Positions 26,349-34,634 of a stretch of 64,000 bases of DNA are shown here, in pieces; position 1 is the first letter of the stretch; each line of letters opens with the position of its first letter. Source of the stretch: UBA3839 sp902776985 (GTDB lineage: Bacteria > Bacteroidota > Bacteroidia > Bacteroidales > Bacteroidaceae); assembly GCA_902776985.1 (NCBI GenBank), contig CACYSD010000013.1:1-64000 (forward strand), written 5' to 3'. Position numbers and translations under genes: made by a program. The notes below the pieces were generated by a model. That model did not search any database and had not been told where the DNA came from. It was given only the letters and a program-made list of their open reading frames with translations.

Positions 26349-28067
26349 TTATGCTTCTGCTTCAGCTTCTGGCTCTACAGCGCGGAATGATGGGAGGTCT
26401 GCTACAGTAAAGTTCTTGATGTAGGCAGCCTTGCCAAGAACGTCTTCCTCTGTCATGCGAACATATACGTTTGCAGACTTAGCGAAGAGTTCAGGTGCGC
26501 GGGTTGCGTCGTCGAGGATGAGGAGTGACATCACGATCTCTGCTGTCATGTCGTAGAGACGACGAGCGAGGAAGTCGTGTGCTTCCTGATTCTCAAGTGA
26601 CTTAACGTAGTTGAGGGCATCCTCGTAAACTGGGATGAGTTTCTCAACACGTGCCTTGAGTGACTGGAGTTCAGCAGAAACTGGTGCTTCAGCCATTTCC
26701 TTGATGATGCCGAGGAGTGTGCCGTTGGTGATGTAGCGGATAGCTGCAACAACCTGGAGCTGGGTAGTACCCTCGTAGATAGAGAAGATACGTGCGTCGC
26801 GGAAGAGGCGCTGGCTCTTGTACTCCATGATGAAACCTGAACCTCCGTGGATGGAGATTGCATCGTAAGCGTTCTGGTTTGCATATTCAGAGTTCATACC
26901 CTTTGCAAGAGGAGTGAACGCATCAGCAAGACGAGTGTACTTCTTGAGTTCCTGACGCTCTTCTGGAGTGAGCTTGCGGTCGCGCTGGATGTCTTCGAGT
27001 GCCTTGTAAACATCTACATAGCGTGCTGTCATGTAGAGGAGTGAACGACCAGCATCGAGCTTAGCCTTCATGCGTGCGAGCATGTCGTAAACAGCTGGGA
27101 ATTCGATGATCTTCTGACCGAACTGTGCACGTTCCTTAGCGTAAGCAAGACCTTCCTTGTAAGCTTCCTGCTCAACACCTACTGACTGTGCAGCGATACC
27201 AAGACGTGCACCGTTCATAAGTGCCATGACATACTTGATAAGACCGAGCTTGCGGTCACCGCAGAGGTAAGCCTTAGCGTTCTTGTAGGTAAGCTCACAT
27301 GTTGGGCTGCCGTGGATACCGAGCTTGTGCTCGATATGACGTACGTTTACGCCGCCATCGCGCTTGTCGTAGATGAACATAGAGAGTCCGCGCCCGTCCT
27401 TTGTGCCTTCCTCTGAACGAGCAAGTACGAGGTGGATGTCAGAGTCACCGTTGGTGATGAAGCGCTTAACGCCGTTGAGACGCCAGCAGTCTTCCTTCTC
27501 ATCGTATGTTGCCTTGAGCATTACGCGCTGGAGGTCAGAACCTGCGTCTGGCTCAGTGAGGTCCATAGACATGCCTTCGCCTGCGCAAACGCGTGGGATG
27601 AACTTCTGGCGCTGCTCCTCTGAACCGAACTCATAGAGAGTGTCGATACAGCTCTGGAGTGACCAGATGTTCTGGAAACCTGCGTCGGCAGCAGAGATTA
27701 CTTCGCTGAGCATTGAGAACACAGCGTTAGGGAGGTTAAGACCGCCGTAACGACGTGGCATGCTGATTCCGTGAAGACCTGCCTTGCGAGTAGCGTCGAG
27801 GTTTTCGAATGTTTTGCTTGCATAGATCATACGACCGTTCTCGAGGTGTGGACCTTCGAGGTCAACGCTCTCGGAGTTTGGTTCGATAATGTTAGCAGCT
27901 ACATCGCCTGTGATGTCGAGGATGCGCTTGTAGTTCTCGATTGCATCTTCGTAGTCAACTGGTGCATCGGCGTATGTCTTTGCATCTTCGTAGCCCTTTT
28001 CCTTAAGTTCTACGACACGCTTCATCAATGGGTGATGAAGGTGAAATTCTATTTCGGGATTAATCAT
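26349..28067 (-). CDS. Acyl-CoA dehydrogenase (long form with C-terminal extension)
   Basis: The 572-residue flavoprotein has the acyl-CoA dehydrogenase fold: AGEGMSMDLTEPDAGSDL (substrate/FAD part), RFITNGDSDIH, and YDAISIHGGSGFIMEY with FSIYEGTTQLQ near the FAD and catalytic region. It is longer than the usual 380 residues because of a C-terminal domain (about 440-572) found in a subgroup of these enzymes. With etfB and etfA upstream in the same direction it should pass electrons from an acyl-CoA to the flavoprotein pair. The substrate, perhaps a short-chain acyl-CoA, is inferred. A DUF559 cassette separates it from etfA. Confidence 0.92.
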   Translation of the reverse strand: MINPEIEFHLHHPLMKRVVELKEKGYEDAKTYADAPVDYEDAIENYKRILDITGDVAANIIEPNSESVDLEGPHLENGRMIYASKTFENLDATRKAGLHGISMPRRYGGLNLPNAVFSMLSEVISAADAGFQNIWSLQSCIDTLYEFGSEEQRQKFIPRVCAGEGMSMDLTEPDAGSDLQRVMLKATYDEKEDCWRLNGVKRFITNGDSDIHLVLARSEEGTKDGRGLSMFIYDKRDGGVNVRHIEHKLGIHGSPTCELTYKNAKAYLCGDRKLGLIKYVMALMNGARLGIAAQSVGVEQEAYKEGLAYAKERAQFGQKIIEFPAVYDMLARMKAKLDAGRSLLYMTARYVDVYKALEDIQRDRKLTPEERQELKKYTRLADAFTPLAKGMNSEYANQNAYDAISIHGGSGFIMEYKSQRLFRDARIFSIYEGTTQLQVVAAIRYITNGTLLGIIKEMAEAPVSAELQSLKARVEKLIPVYEDALNYVKSLENQEAHDFLARRLYDMTAEIVMSLLILDDATRAPELFAKSANVYVRMTEEDVLGKAAYIKNFTVADLPSFRAVEPEAEAEA

Positions 28068-28073
28068 TATTAA

Positions 28074-28574
28074 GCCTCACCCCCGACCCCTCTCCCAGAG
28101 AGAGGGGAGTATATACCTTTGCAATGCGAGCGGAGTCGGAGATTAATTTATTCATTATACAAATAGTTTTTTATTCTCTCAATAACCTCTGGTAGGTCAT
28201 TCTTAATTTCTTCGTTCCAAATACGGATAACCGTAAAACCTCTACTGGTTAAGAACCTTGTTCGGACTTCATCATCCACCTGCTGTAGTGGCTGCTCGTG
28301 GTAAGCACCATCAACTTCTATCACCAAATTACAAGATAGACATACAAAGTCTGCTATATAATCGCCAATAGGATGTTGACGCCTAAAATGAAATCCTCTG
28401 ATTTCTTTTCTAAGAGCTTCCCAAAGAATCGTTTCGCTTTCTGTCATAGACAAGCGGTTGCTCTTTGCAAAATGTTTTAGGAGATCGTAACGGTCAGGAG
28501 CCGCAGTCTCATAAAAGAATCCCATATAGTTCTAACCACGCCCCTCTCTATTGGAGAGGGGATGGGGGTGAGGC
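28074..28574. mobile_element. DUF559 cassette with inverted-repeat ends
   Basis: A 501-bp segment is bounded by an 11-bp perfect inverted repeat, GCCTCACCCCC at 28074-28084 and its complement at 28564-28574. Just inside each end is a hairpin (CCCCTCT...AGAGGGG at the left, CCCCTCTC-tatt-GGAGAGGGG at the right). The only gene inside is a DUF559 nuclease. The segment starts 6 bp from the acyl-CoA dehydrogenase start codon and ends 2 bp before the etfA stop codon, so it fits between two operon genes without damaging either. Confidence 0.75.
28148..28525 (-). CDS. DUF559 Vsr-like endonuclease-domain protein
   Basis: The 125-residue protein matches DUF559, a family with the very-short-patch-repair (Vsr)/PD-(D/E)xK-like fold. 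Key residues include the glutamate in SETILWEALR, FHFRRQHPIGDYIADFVC and the core LVIEVDGAYHEQP, then FTVIRIWNEEI. The family is thought to be a DNA endonuclease, but its role is not established. The gene sits alone inside an inverted-repeat-bounded cassette within the ETF operon, a place with no functional link to it. Confidence 0.88.
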   Translation of the reverse strand: MGFFYETAAPDRYDLLKHFAKSNRLSMTESETILWEALRKEIRGFHFRRQHPIGDYIADFVCLSCNLVIEVDGAYHEQPLQQVDDEVRTRFLTSRGFTVIRIWNEEIKNDLPEVIERIKNYLYNE

Positions 28575-28576
28575 TC

Positions 28577-29599
28577 TTATTTACTATTCTGCTTATAGTA
28601 CTTAATTAACTTTGGAACAACCTCTTCTACTGTACCAACGATGACGTAGTCGGCAATCTTGTTGATTGGAGCGTCGGGATCGCTGTTGACAGAGATGATG
28701 ATGCCTGAATCCTGCATACCGGCAATGTGCTGGATCTGACCAGAGATACCGCAAGCGATATAAACCTTCGGGTGAACAGTTACACCAGTCTGACCAATCT
28801 GACGGTCGTGGTCGCAGAAGCCTGCATCGACAGCGGCACGAGAGCCACCGACTTCACCGTGAAGAACCTTGGCGAGGTCGAAGAGCATATCGAAGCCTTC
28901 CTTTGAACCCATACCGTAACCACCGGCGATAACGATTGGAGCACCCTTGAGGTTGTGCTTTGCAGCCTCAACATGGTGGTCGAGCACCTTAACTACGAAT
29001 GCCTCTGGGCTAACATACTTTGAAACCTCTGGGAACACAACTTCCTTGCGGCAGTTGCCTTCGTAGAGAGACTTCTGCATCACACCTGAACGTACAGTTG
29101 CCATCTGTGGACGGTGCTCAGGGTTAACGATTGTTGCAACGATGTTACCACCGAAAGCAGGACGGATCTGATAGAGCAGATTGTCGAAGTGCTTGCCAGT
29201 CTTAGCTTCATCGTAAGGACCAATCTCAAGCTGAGTACAGTCGGCAGTAAGACCGCTGGTGAGCGAAGAACTTACGCGTGGACCGAGGTCACGACCGATG
29301 ACAGTTGCACCCATGAGGCAAATCTGTGGCTGCTCTTCCTTGAAGAGGTTAACCAGGATGTCTGTGTGAGGAGCTGAAGTGTAAGGGAAAAGTTCTGGTG
29401 CGTCGAACACGAAAAGCTTGTCAACACCGTAAGGGAGAATCTGGTCTTCCACCTTACCCTTGATGCCTGTTCCGGCAACAACGGCGTGGAGTTCCACGTT
29501 CAGCTGATTAGCGAGTTTGCGACCCTTGGTCAGCAATTCCTGAGATACTTCCTGTACTTGAGTACCTTCTATTTCGCAATATACAAATACGTTGTTCAT
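28577..29599 (-). CDS. etfA: Electron transfer flavoprotein alpha subunit
   Basis: The 340-residue protein begins MNNVFVYCEIEGTQVQEV and carries the FAD-binding C-terminal signature of EtfA, with GGYGMGSKEGF, VGGSRAAVDAGF and YIACGISGQIQH followed by NSDPDAPINKIADYVIVG. It forms a heterodimer with EtfB and carries electrons from acyl-CoA dehydrogenases. It starts 6 nt after etfB. Confidence 0.95.
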   Translation of the reverse strand: MNNVFVYCEIEGTQVQEVSQELLTKGRKLANQLNVELHAVVAGTGIKGKVEDQILPYGVDKLFVFDAPELFPYTSAPHTDILVNLFKEEQPQICLMGATVIGRDLGPRVSSSLTSGLTADCTQLEIGPYDEAKTGKHFDNLLYQIRPAFGGNIVATIVNPEHRPQMATVRSGVMQKSLYEGNCRKEVVFPEVSKYVSPEAFVVKVLDHHVEAAKHNLKGAPIVIAGGYGMGSKEGFDMLFDLAKVLHGEVGGSRAAVDAGFCDHDRQIGQTGVTVHPKVYIACGISGQIQHIAGMQDSGIIISVNSDPDAPINKIADYVIVGTVEEVVPKLIKYYKQNSK

Positions 29600-29605
29600 A
29601 TCTCG

Positions 29606-30481
29606 TTAGCCAATAATTTTTTCTTCCAACAATTCTTTGATCATTCCCTCGACATCAGCGTCAGAAGCCGTCAAAGTTTTCGACTCCTTAGCCTGGAACA
29701 CGATGTTCTTAACGGCTTTCACCTTGGTTGGTGAACCTGCCAAACCACACTGGTTGACATCGCCGTCGACGTCTGCTACTGACCACTGGTTGAGTGTGAG
29801 GTAGTCACGCTGTGCATAGAGTGCCTCCATACGCTCGTCCTTCTCTGCAGGACGCTCCATTGGGCATGTAGCATACTTGTACTTCATAACAAGCTTGGCA
29901 TTGCAAGGGCGGCATGGTGCTGCACTTCCGTTAACAGTGATTACCACTGGCAGTGGAGCCTCAACTGTTTCCACACCACCGTCGATGTGACGGCGGATGG
30001 TAGCCTTACCGTTTTCAATCTTCAGAATCTCTTCTGCATAAGTAACCTGGTTGAGTCCAAGTTTCTGAGCAACCTGAGGACCAACCTGAGCTGTATCACC
30101 GTCGATTGCCTGACGACCACCGATTACGATGTCAACGTCACCGATCTTCTTGATGGCTGTAGCAAGTGCATAGCTTGTTGCCAAAGTGTCGGCACCGGCA
30201 AAAAGACGGTCTGTAAGAAGCCAACCTGTGTCGGCTCCACGATAAAGTCCTTGACGGATGATTTCACCTGCACGTGGAGGGCCCATCGTGAGGATTCCAA
30301 CTGACGAACCAGGGTTCTGCTCCTTGAGGCGCAGAGCCTGTTCCAATGCATTCAAATCTTCAGGGTTGAAGATTGCAGGCAGTGCGGCGCGATTCACTGT
30401 TCCTTCAGCGGTCATAGCGTCCTTACCGACATTACGTGTGTCGGGAACCTGCTTTGCGAGTACAATGATTTTTAAACTCAT
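29606..30481 (-). CDS. etfB: Electron transfer flavoprotein beta subunit
   Basis: The 291-residue protein starts MSLKIIVLAKQVPDTRNVGK, the normal EtfB N-terminus, and has the AMP/FAD-binding beta-subunit motifs GGRQAIDGDTAQVGPQVAQ and VVITVNGSAAPCRPCNAK. The reading frame is open to 30607, but the added residues have no family resemblance, so the ATG at 30481 is chosen. It heads the etfB-etfA-acyl-CoA dehydrogenase run. Its leader of about 140 nt begins near a -7 element at 30624-30631. Confidence 0.95.
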   Translation of the reverse strand: MSLKIIVLAKQVPDTRNVGKDAMTAEGTVNRAALPAIFNPEDLNALEQALRLKEQNPGSSVGILTMGPPRAGEIIRQGLYRGADTGWLLTDRLFAGADTLATSYALATAIKKIGDVDIVIGGRQAIDGDTAQVGPQVAQKLGLNQVTYAEEILKIENGKATIRRHIDGGVETVEAPLPVVITVNGSAAPCRPCNAKLVMKYKYATCPMERPAEKDERMEALYAQRDYLTLNQWSVADVDGDVNQCGLAGSPTKVKAVKNIVFQAKESKTLTASDADVEGMIKELLEEKIIG

Positions 30482-30623
30482 AAAAACTTTGTAATAAAAA
30501 AATATTTGGTTTTGTCTTTCTACAAAATTTATGTGACAAATACTATGCGATAAATACAAAAACCTATAGGCTGTACAATCCGTAACATACGGACACAATA
30601 TACCCATAGTTGGTTTCAGTGTG

Positions 30624-30631
30624 CAAAGTTA
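30624..30631 (-). promoter_or_regulatory. Probable -7 element for etfB
   Basis: The minus strand reads TAACTTTG here. No good TTTG is found 20 bp upstream, so only the -7 half is supported. Confidence 0.45.
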
Positions 30632-30731
30632 GGAATTTAATCCCACATAAATTCATATAGATACAAAAAAATGCACAAATTGTACAAAAACGTGCACCAG
30701 ATTGCACAAAAACGTGATTTTGTGCAAAAAT

Positions 30732-30793
30732 AGTGAAGGGTGAAGGGTGAAGTGATAGCACCGGTACCATCACTTCACCCTTCACCCTTCACT
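30732..30793. terminator. 25-bp perfect stem hairpin
   Basis: Arms 30732-30756 and 30769-30793 are perfectly complementary over 25 bp around a 12-nt loop. Each arm contains a 7-bp tandem unit (GAAGGGT). It lies between the upstream etfB region and the end of gldN. There is no T-run, so termination is uncertain. Confidence 0.6.
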
Positions 30794-30794
30794 T

Positions 30795-30823
30795 CCTCCC
30801 CCTTGGGGGAGTTAGAGGGGGTC
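30795..30823. repeat. Palindromic GC-rich element after gldN
   Basis: The segment contains CTCCCCCTTGGGGGAG followed by TTAGAGGGGG. Related copies lie at 49574-49601, 49683-49710 and inside priA. It ends 1 bp before the gldN stop codon (30825-30827). Confidence 0.8.
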
Positions 30824-30824
30824 T

Positions 30825-31991
30825 TTAATGTCTCTGTCTTCGTACTGAGACGCGGGGACCGCTCGAAGAAGAGGATGAAGATGATGAACGTTCCTTCTTG
30901 GTCTTAGTTGCAGATTCGCTGCGGCGTGACGAACGTGAAGAGGATGCAGAACTGCTACTAGAAGATGATTTCTTGGCTTTCTTACCCTTTGCGTTAGCGG
31001 CAGCGATGGAGTCTCTTGCTGCAAGTTCAGCACTGTCAACAGGAGTTGTCCAGATGTGTTCCTCGAAGTCAGACATCTCCTTCTCTATACGCAGTTGCTC
31101 GCTATTGAGGAGTTTGAGCTGACGCGCGGTTGTAGGATCAATCATGTTGAGTGTGTCGGTAGCAGCCACGTCACGCTGAGCAACCTGCTGCTGGAGCGAC
31201 TTGCCCTGCATATTGTTGGTCATGAATATCTTGCCCTTGTAGCGGTTAGTGGCAAAATAATCGGCTATGGACATACGAGCTGCATTATTGACATTCGAAG
31301 TCATCACCATATACTGGCTGAGATAAGGCTCTATGTCATCCATCTTAACCCAGAACAGCGGCCACTGACGCTCGTCCATGGAGAAATAGTCGTCACTGCG
31401 GTAGAGCAGCGGACAGAGTGCTGTAATACGTTTGTTGTATGTCGCTGTATTCTGGTCGTAGTACGAACTCTCCTTTACAAAGAATCCCTTGACCTCATCG
31501 CTTGGAATATCGATATCCTCGATTTTATAGCGGTTGCCTTCCATCTCATAGGGGATGCCCCATTTTGCCAGGAAATCCTTGAAATGCATGCGGTTGGCAT
31601 CACTGAAATCCTCCACACCGCTCTGAGTGGGTTCGTAAACAGGGAGTTTTCCTGTGCTGAACAGACGGAACATTACAGCAAAGAGGTTCATCTCATTACC
31701 GTTTGGCTTCTGAGGATAGTAAAGGGCTGCATTGTCGTCGGCCATCAAGTCGAGTTGACGATAGATATCGCGGCGCCACATCACCTCGTCAGACATAGAC
31801 ACAGCTGTAGGGAACATCAGATCCGCACGACTCACATTTGCCTTTGTACGATTCGTACTAGAAGTCGTAGTGGTGGTGGTACTTGTAGTAGTACCATTGA
31901 CACGGGTCTTGGATGGTTGTGCTATGGCATCGACCCCGAAGATAGAGGTCTGAAGAATTACCACCGCTATGATTGACAGAACTCTTTTCAT
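30825..31991 (-). CDS. gldN: T9SS component GldN
   Basis: The 388-residue periplasmic protein has a signal peptide (MKRVLSIIAVVILQTSIFG) and the GldN/PorN core with MWRRDIYRQLDLMADDNAALYY followed later by WVKMDDIEPYL. GldN forms the outer-membrane-associated ring with GldK. The last 60 residues are unusual: long serine runs mixed with Arg and Lys, ending VSVRRQRH. I chose the ATG at 31991; a TTG at 31997 adds two residues. It is the last gene of porP-gldK-gldL-gldM-gldN and follows gldM by about 14 nt. Residue strings here are abbreviated around the conserved WRRDIYR motif. Confidence 0.93.
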   Translation of the reverse strand: MKRVLSIIAVVILQTSIFGVDAIAQPSKTRVNGTTTSTTTTTTSSTNRTKANVSRADLMFPTAVSMSDEVMWRRDIYRQLDLMADDNAALYYPQKPNGNEMNLFAVMFRLFSTGKLPVYEPTQSGVEDFSDANRMHFKDFLAKWGIPYEMEGNRYKIEDIDIPSDEVKGFFVKESSYYDQNTATYNKRITALCPLLYRSDDYFSMDERQWPLFWVKMDDIEPYLSQYMVMTSNVNNAARMSIADYFATNRYKGKIFMTNNMQGKSLQQQVAQRDVAATDTLNMIDPTTARQLKLLNSEQLRIEKEMSDFEEHIWTTPVDSAELAARDSIAAANAKGKKAKKSSSSSSSASSSRSSRRSESATKTKKERSSSSSSSSSGPRVSVRRQRH

Positions 31992-32005
31992 AATCAAATT
32001 CTAAT

Positions 32006-33574
32006 TTAGTTTACTATAACTTCAAGTGCATAGGGGAGCGTACGCTCGATGCCGTCAGGACCGATGGCATGCACACGTGATATATTGAAACGCTTGCCTC
32101 GGGAGAGGGTACGCATCATCTGTTTCTGGCGGTCGGAGAAGTTTGCACCAGCCGACTTCTCGAGCAGTGCGTTGCCGAGGTTGTCGGTGAAGACTGTCTC
32201 AAAGCTGATGACACGGAACGGAATATCGAGCAGTCCGTCGTCTATGGCTGCACTCACACCCTGAGTGGCAAGCATAGCAGCCTTGGCGATTGGCACACCA
32301 CCTTTGTAGCGGTTGACATTGCCGTTTGCATCACGCACGTCGAGGAACGCAGACGGATCTGGGAGTTTGCGCACATGGAATGTAAACTTACCCATTTCCT
32401 GCTGTCTGCCCTCATTGTCGGCAGTTACAGTGATGGTCACATCTGAACCCACTGCTGAAGGAACGGCAATATAGCTGCCATCACCCTTCTTGGTGAGCGA
32501 ACCACCCGACATAGTGGCATTGATGCGGTTGATTGGCACTCCAGGCACACTGACGCTGATAGGGTTCTGATAACCAGCATAGAGCATGTTCATCATAGTC
32601 GCAGACACGGTTGCAGAAGGTTCAACAACAGTATATGGCTGACTGAACTCACGACGGATAGTTTCTCCGTCACCATTACGCATCTCAAGGAATCCACGCA
32701 GTGTGAAATCGCCTGTAGAGTTGCATATAGTCTCATACATTCCGTGAGAGGACTTCAACAGAGTATTACCAATGTATATCTCAGGACGCTGGGTTGTATC
32801 CACAGCAGCCATGATAATCTGTGCAGAGAACTTGCCGCCACGAACGACAGTCTGTGCGGAAGGAATGACATAGGCGTTAATCTGGTTCACACGAACGTCC
32901 TTCACGTCGATGTTGGAAATGAGCTGGTGAAGAATCTCACCTTCAGCATAGCGGACATCATTCTGCAGTTTTGTTAGCAGTGTGACAGCTGCAGCCACAG
33001 GTGTATTCTCAAACATATACTCCTGCCAGTTCTTTCCGAGCAGTTTTCCTTTCTTTGGCACTTCGGTGGAGAGGTTGTCGCTGATGATACGACGCTGTGA
33101 CGAGTCGTTGACCATAGCCACGATACGTGTGCGGTAGCGGTTGATGGCTTCGTAGAGTTCATCGCCCTGCCCTACTCCTGGGGCCAGCATGACGTGAGTA
33201 GCAGCTTCAAGGTTTTCCTTGCCGCTGATATTATGAAGGTCTGCCTCATCACCGTCGGCTTCGCGAACGATTCGCCATTTCAGGTCTTCAGCAAACTGAT
33301 ATATCGAGTCTGACATGGTTTTCACCAGATGCGCCTTGTCATACCATTCACGCACCTTCTCAGGATTCTGCTTCATGGCAGCCTCCATCTCGGTGTAGAT
33401 GGCAGAGTTCTGCGAAGATGCATTATTGGCTGAGCGGTTCAGTCCTTCGTCAACGAGGGAGAAACCGTTAAGCACGTCTGAAGACACGTTGAGCGCAAGC
33501 ATTGCCATAAGCACAACGTACATCAGGTTAATCATCTTCTGACGCGGTGAGACTCTTCGTTTTTGGATTCCCAT
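32006..33574 (-). CDS. gldM: T9SS motor protein GldM
   Basis: This 522-residue protein starts MGIQKRRVSPRQKMINLMYV, with one membrane helix (about 16-34) and a long periplasmic part, as in GldM/PorM. GldM forms a dimer across the periplasm and with GldL makes the proton-driven rotary motor that powers T9SS and gliding. The length matches the family (about 510-520). It lies between gldL (22-nt gap) and gldN. Confidence 0.95.
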   Translation of the reverse strand: MGIQKRRVSPRQKMINLMYVVLMAMLALNVSSDVLNGFSLVDEGLNRSANNASSQNSAIYTEMEAAMKQNPEKVREWYDKAHLVKTMSDSIYQFAEDLKWRIVREADGDEADLHNISGKENLEAATHVMLAPGVGQGDELYEAINRYRTRIVAMVNDSSQRRIISDNLSTEVPKKGKLLGKNWQEYMFENTPVAAAVTLLTKLQNDVRYAEGEILHQLISNIDVKDVRVNQINAYVIPSAQTVVRGGKFSAQIIMAAVDTTQRPEIYIGNTLLKSSHGMYETICNSTGDFTLRGFLEMRNGDGETIRREFSQPYTVVEPSATVSATMMNMLYAGYQNPISVSVPGVPINRINATMSGGSLTKKGDGSYIAVPSAVGSDVTITVTADNEGRQQEMGKFTFHVRKLPDPSAFLDVRDANGNVNRYKGGVPIAKAAMLATQGVSAAIDDGLLDIPFRVISFETVFTDNLGNALLEKSAGANFSDRQKQMMRTLSRGKRFNISRVHAIGPDGIERTLPYALEVIVN

Positions 33575-33596
33575 CTTCTGATTTCCTAATTTAAGA

Positions 33597-34463
33597 TTAG
33601 TTGATCTTCATCTTTAATGCTTCCACCATACGGGCATAAACGCCGTTGAGTTCAGAAAGCTGTTCGGCAAGACGCTTGGTCTGAGTGTTCACGTCGTCGA
33701 TAGTTGCCGACTGCTGACCTACGCTGCGCAATTGCAGTTCGTAGAAGCGGTTGATGCCGGTAAGTGTGCGGTTCATAGTCTCCATCTCTTCCGAGTCGCG
33801 TGTAAGACGTGCAGACTGCTCTGCCACCTGACGCAGAATCTCGGTGAGTTCGTTGAGCTGGTTGACGTATGCTTCTGTAGCTTCTTTCATTTCCGGTGAC
33901 ATAAATGGACTTTGAGGCACCTGAACAGATGCGATGTTAGCTGCCAAAGTTGCTGCATCGACAGGTTCGTCAGAAGCAGGTGCTCCAGCGGTTCCGGCAA
34001 ATTCAATGGTTGCACCTTCACCCTGTACTGCTGCGCCTGTTGCTCCAGCAGGGATATTACCGACAACTGCAGGTCCGCCACCACCGATGATGATTGGTCC
34101 GCCACCTACATTGCCACCGGCAACTATTACCGGTGAGCCGACTGCGCCTGAAGCTACGGCAGGAGCTGCCTGACTCTCGTCGGAGCCGTCTCCACCTTCT
34201 TGCTTAGCCTGATCTGATACAGCTGCATCATCGTCATCGTCCTCCCAAGGAATATCGAAACCTGAGATGAAGAACACAATGACTTCGGTTCCCATACCGA
34301 TGAAGAGCATGAGGTCAGCGCCGGCAATGTGTGTCAGTTTAAAGAGGGCACCAAGGATAACGATGGATGCACCCCATGAATATGCTAAGTTGAGGAATGT
34401 CTGTCCTGGTTTAGTATGTAGCCATGCCTGGATGGCATTAAGGCTTCTTCTGGTCTTTCCCAT
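33597..34463 (-). CDS. gldL: T9SS motor protein GldL
   Basis: The 288-residue inner-membrane protein has two membrane helices (about 26-45 and 50-66) with the conserved acidic residue in IGMGTEVIVFFISGFD. A Gly/Ala/Pro-rich linker follows (about 85-170, with runs such as GGGPIIIGGGG) and then a coiled-coil tail (about 190-288). GldL pairs with GldM as the motor. The linker is longer and more glycine-rich than usual. An 8-bp tandem array ends 7 nt before its ATG. Confidence 0.94.
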   Translation of the reverse strand: MGKTRRSLNAIQAWLHTKPGQTFLNLAYSWGASIVILGALFKLTHIAGADLMLFIGMGTEVIVFFISGFDIPWEDDDDDAAVSDQAKQEGGDGSDESQAAPAVASGAVGSPVIVAGGNVGGGPIIIGGGGPAVVGNIPAGATGAAVQGEGATIEFAGTAGAPASDEPVDAATLAANIASVQVPQSPFMSPEMKEATEAYVNQLNELTEILRQVAEQSARLTRDSEEMETMNRTLTGINRFYELQLRSVGQQSATIDDVNTQTKRLAEQLSELNGVYARMVEALKMKIN

Positions 34464-34470
34464 GTTAATA

Positions 34471-34510
34471 AGTTCTTAAGTTTTTGAGTTCTTGAGTTCT
34501 TAAGTTCTTT
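34471..34510. repeat. 8-bp tandem array upstream of gldL, 5 copies
   Basis: Units start at 34471, 34479, 34487, 34495 and 34503 (AGTTYTTR on the plus strand). In gldL mRNA the array ends 7 nt before the ATG. Confidence 0.9.
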
Positions 34511-34562
34511 CGGTATAGTGAATTCTTCATTCAATGTTCTCCGGAGCGTTGCTCGGAGCGAT

Positions 34563-34624
34563 TCCCGAGCATAGCTCGCCTACCCGTAGCCTTTCGGCAA
34601 GCCGAACGATTGCACTCTTCACTT
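34563..34624. repeat. 62-bp dispersed repeat, copy 2
   Basis: This matches 7722-7783 with one mismatch. It lies between gldK and gldL, 11 bp after the gldK stop. Just beside it is another small hairpin, GAGC-gtt-GCTC (34554-34564). Confidence 0.93.
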
Positions 34625-34634
34625 TATATGTTAT

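Larger units (their letters stand above)
30482..30824. other. Intergenic region between gldN and etfB
   Basis: No gene is seen in these 343 bp. They hold the etfB leader, a -7 promoter element, A-rich repeats of the form CAAAAACGTG, a long perfect hairpin (30732-30793) and a palindromic element (30795-30823). Confidence 0.7.
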
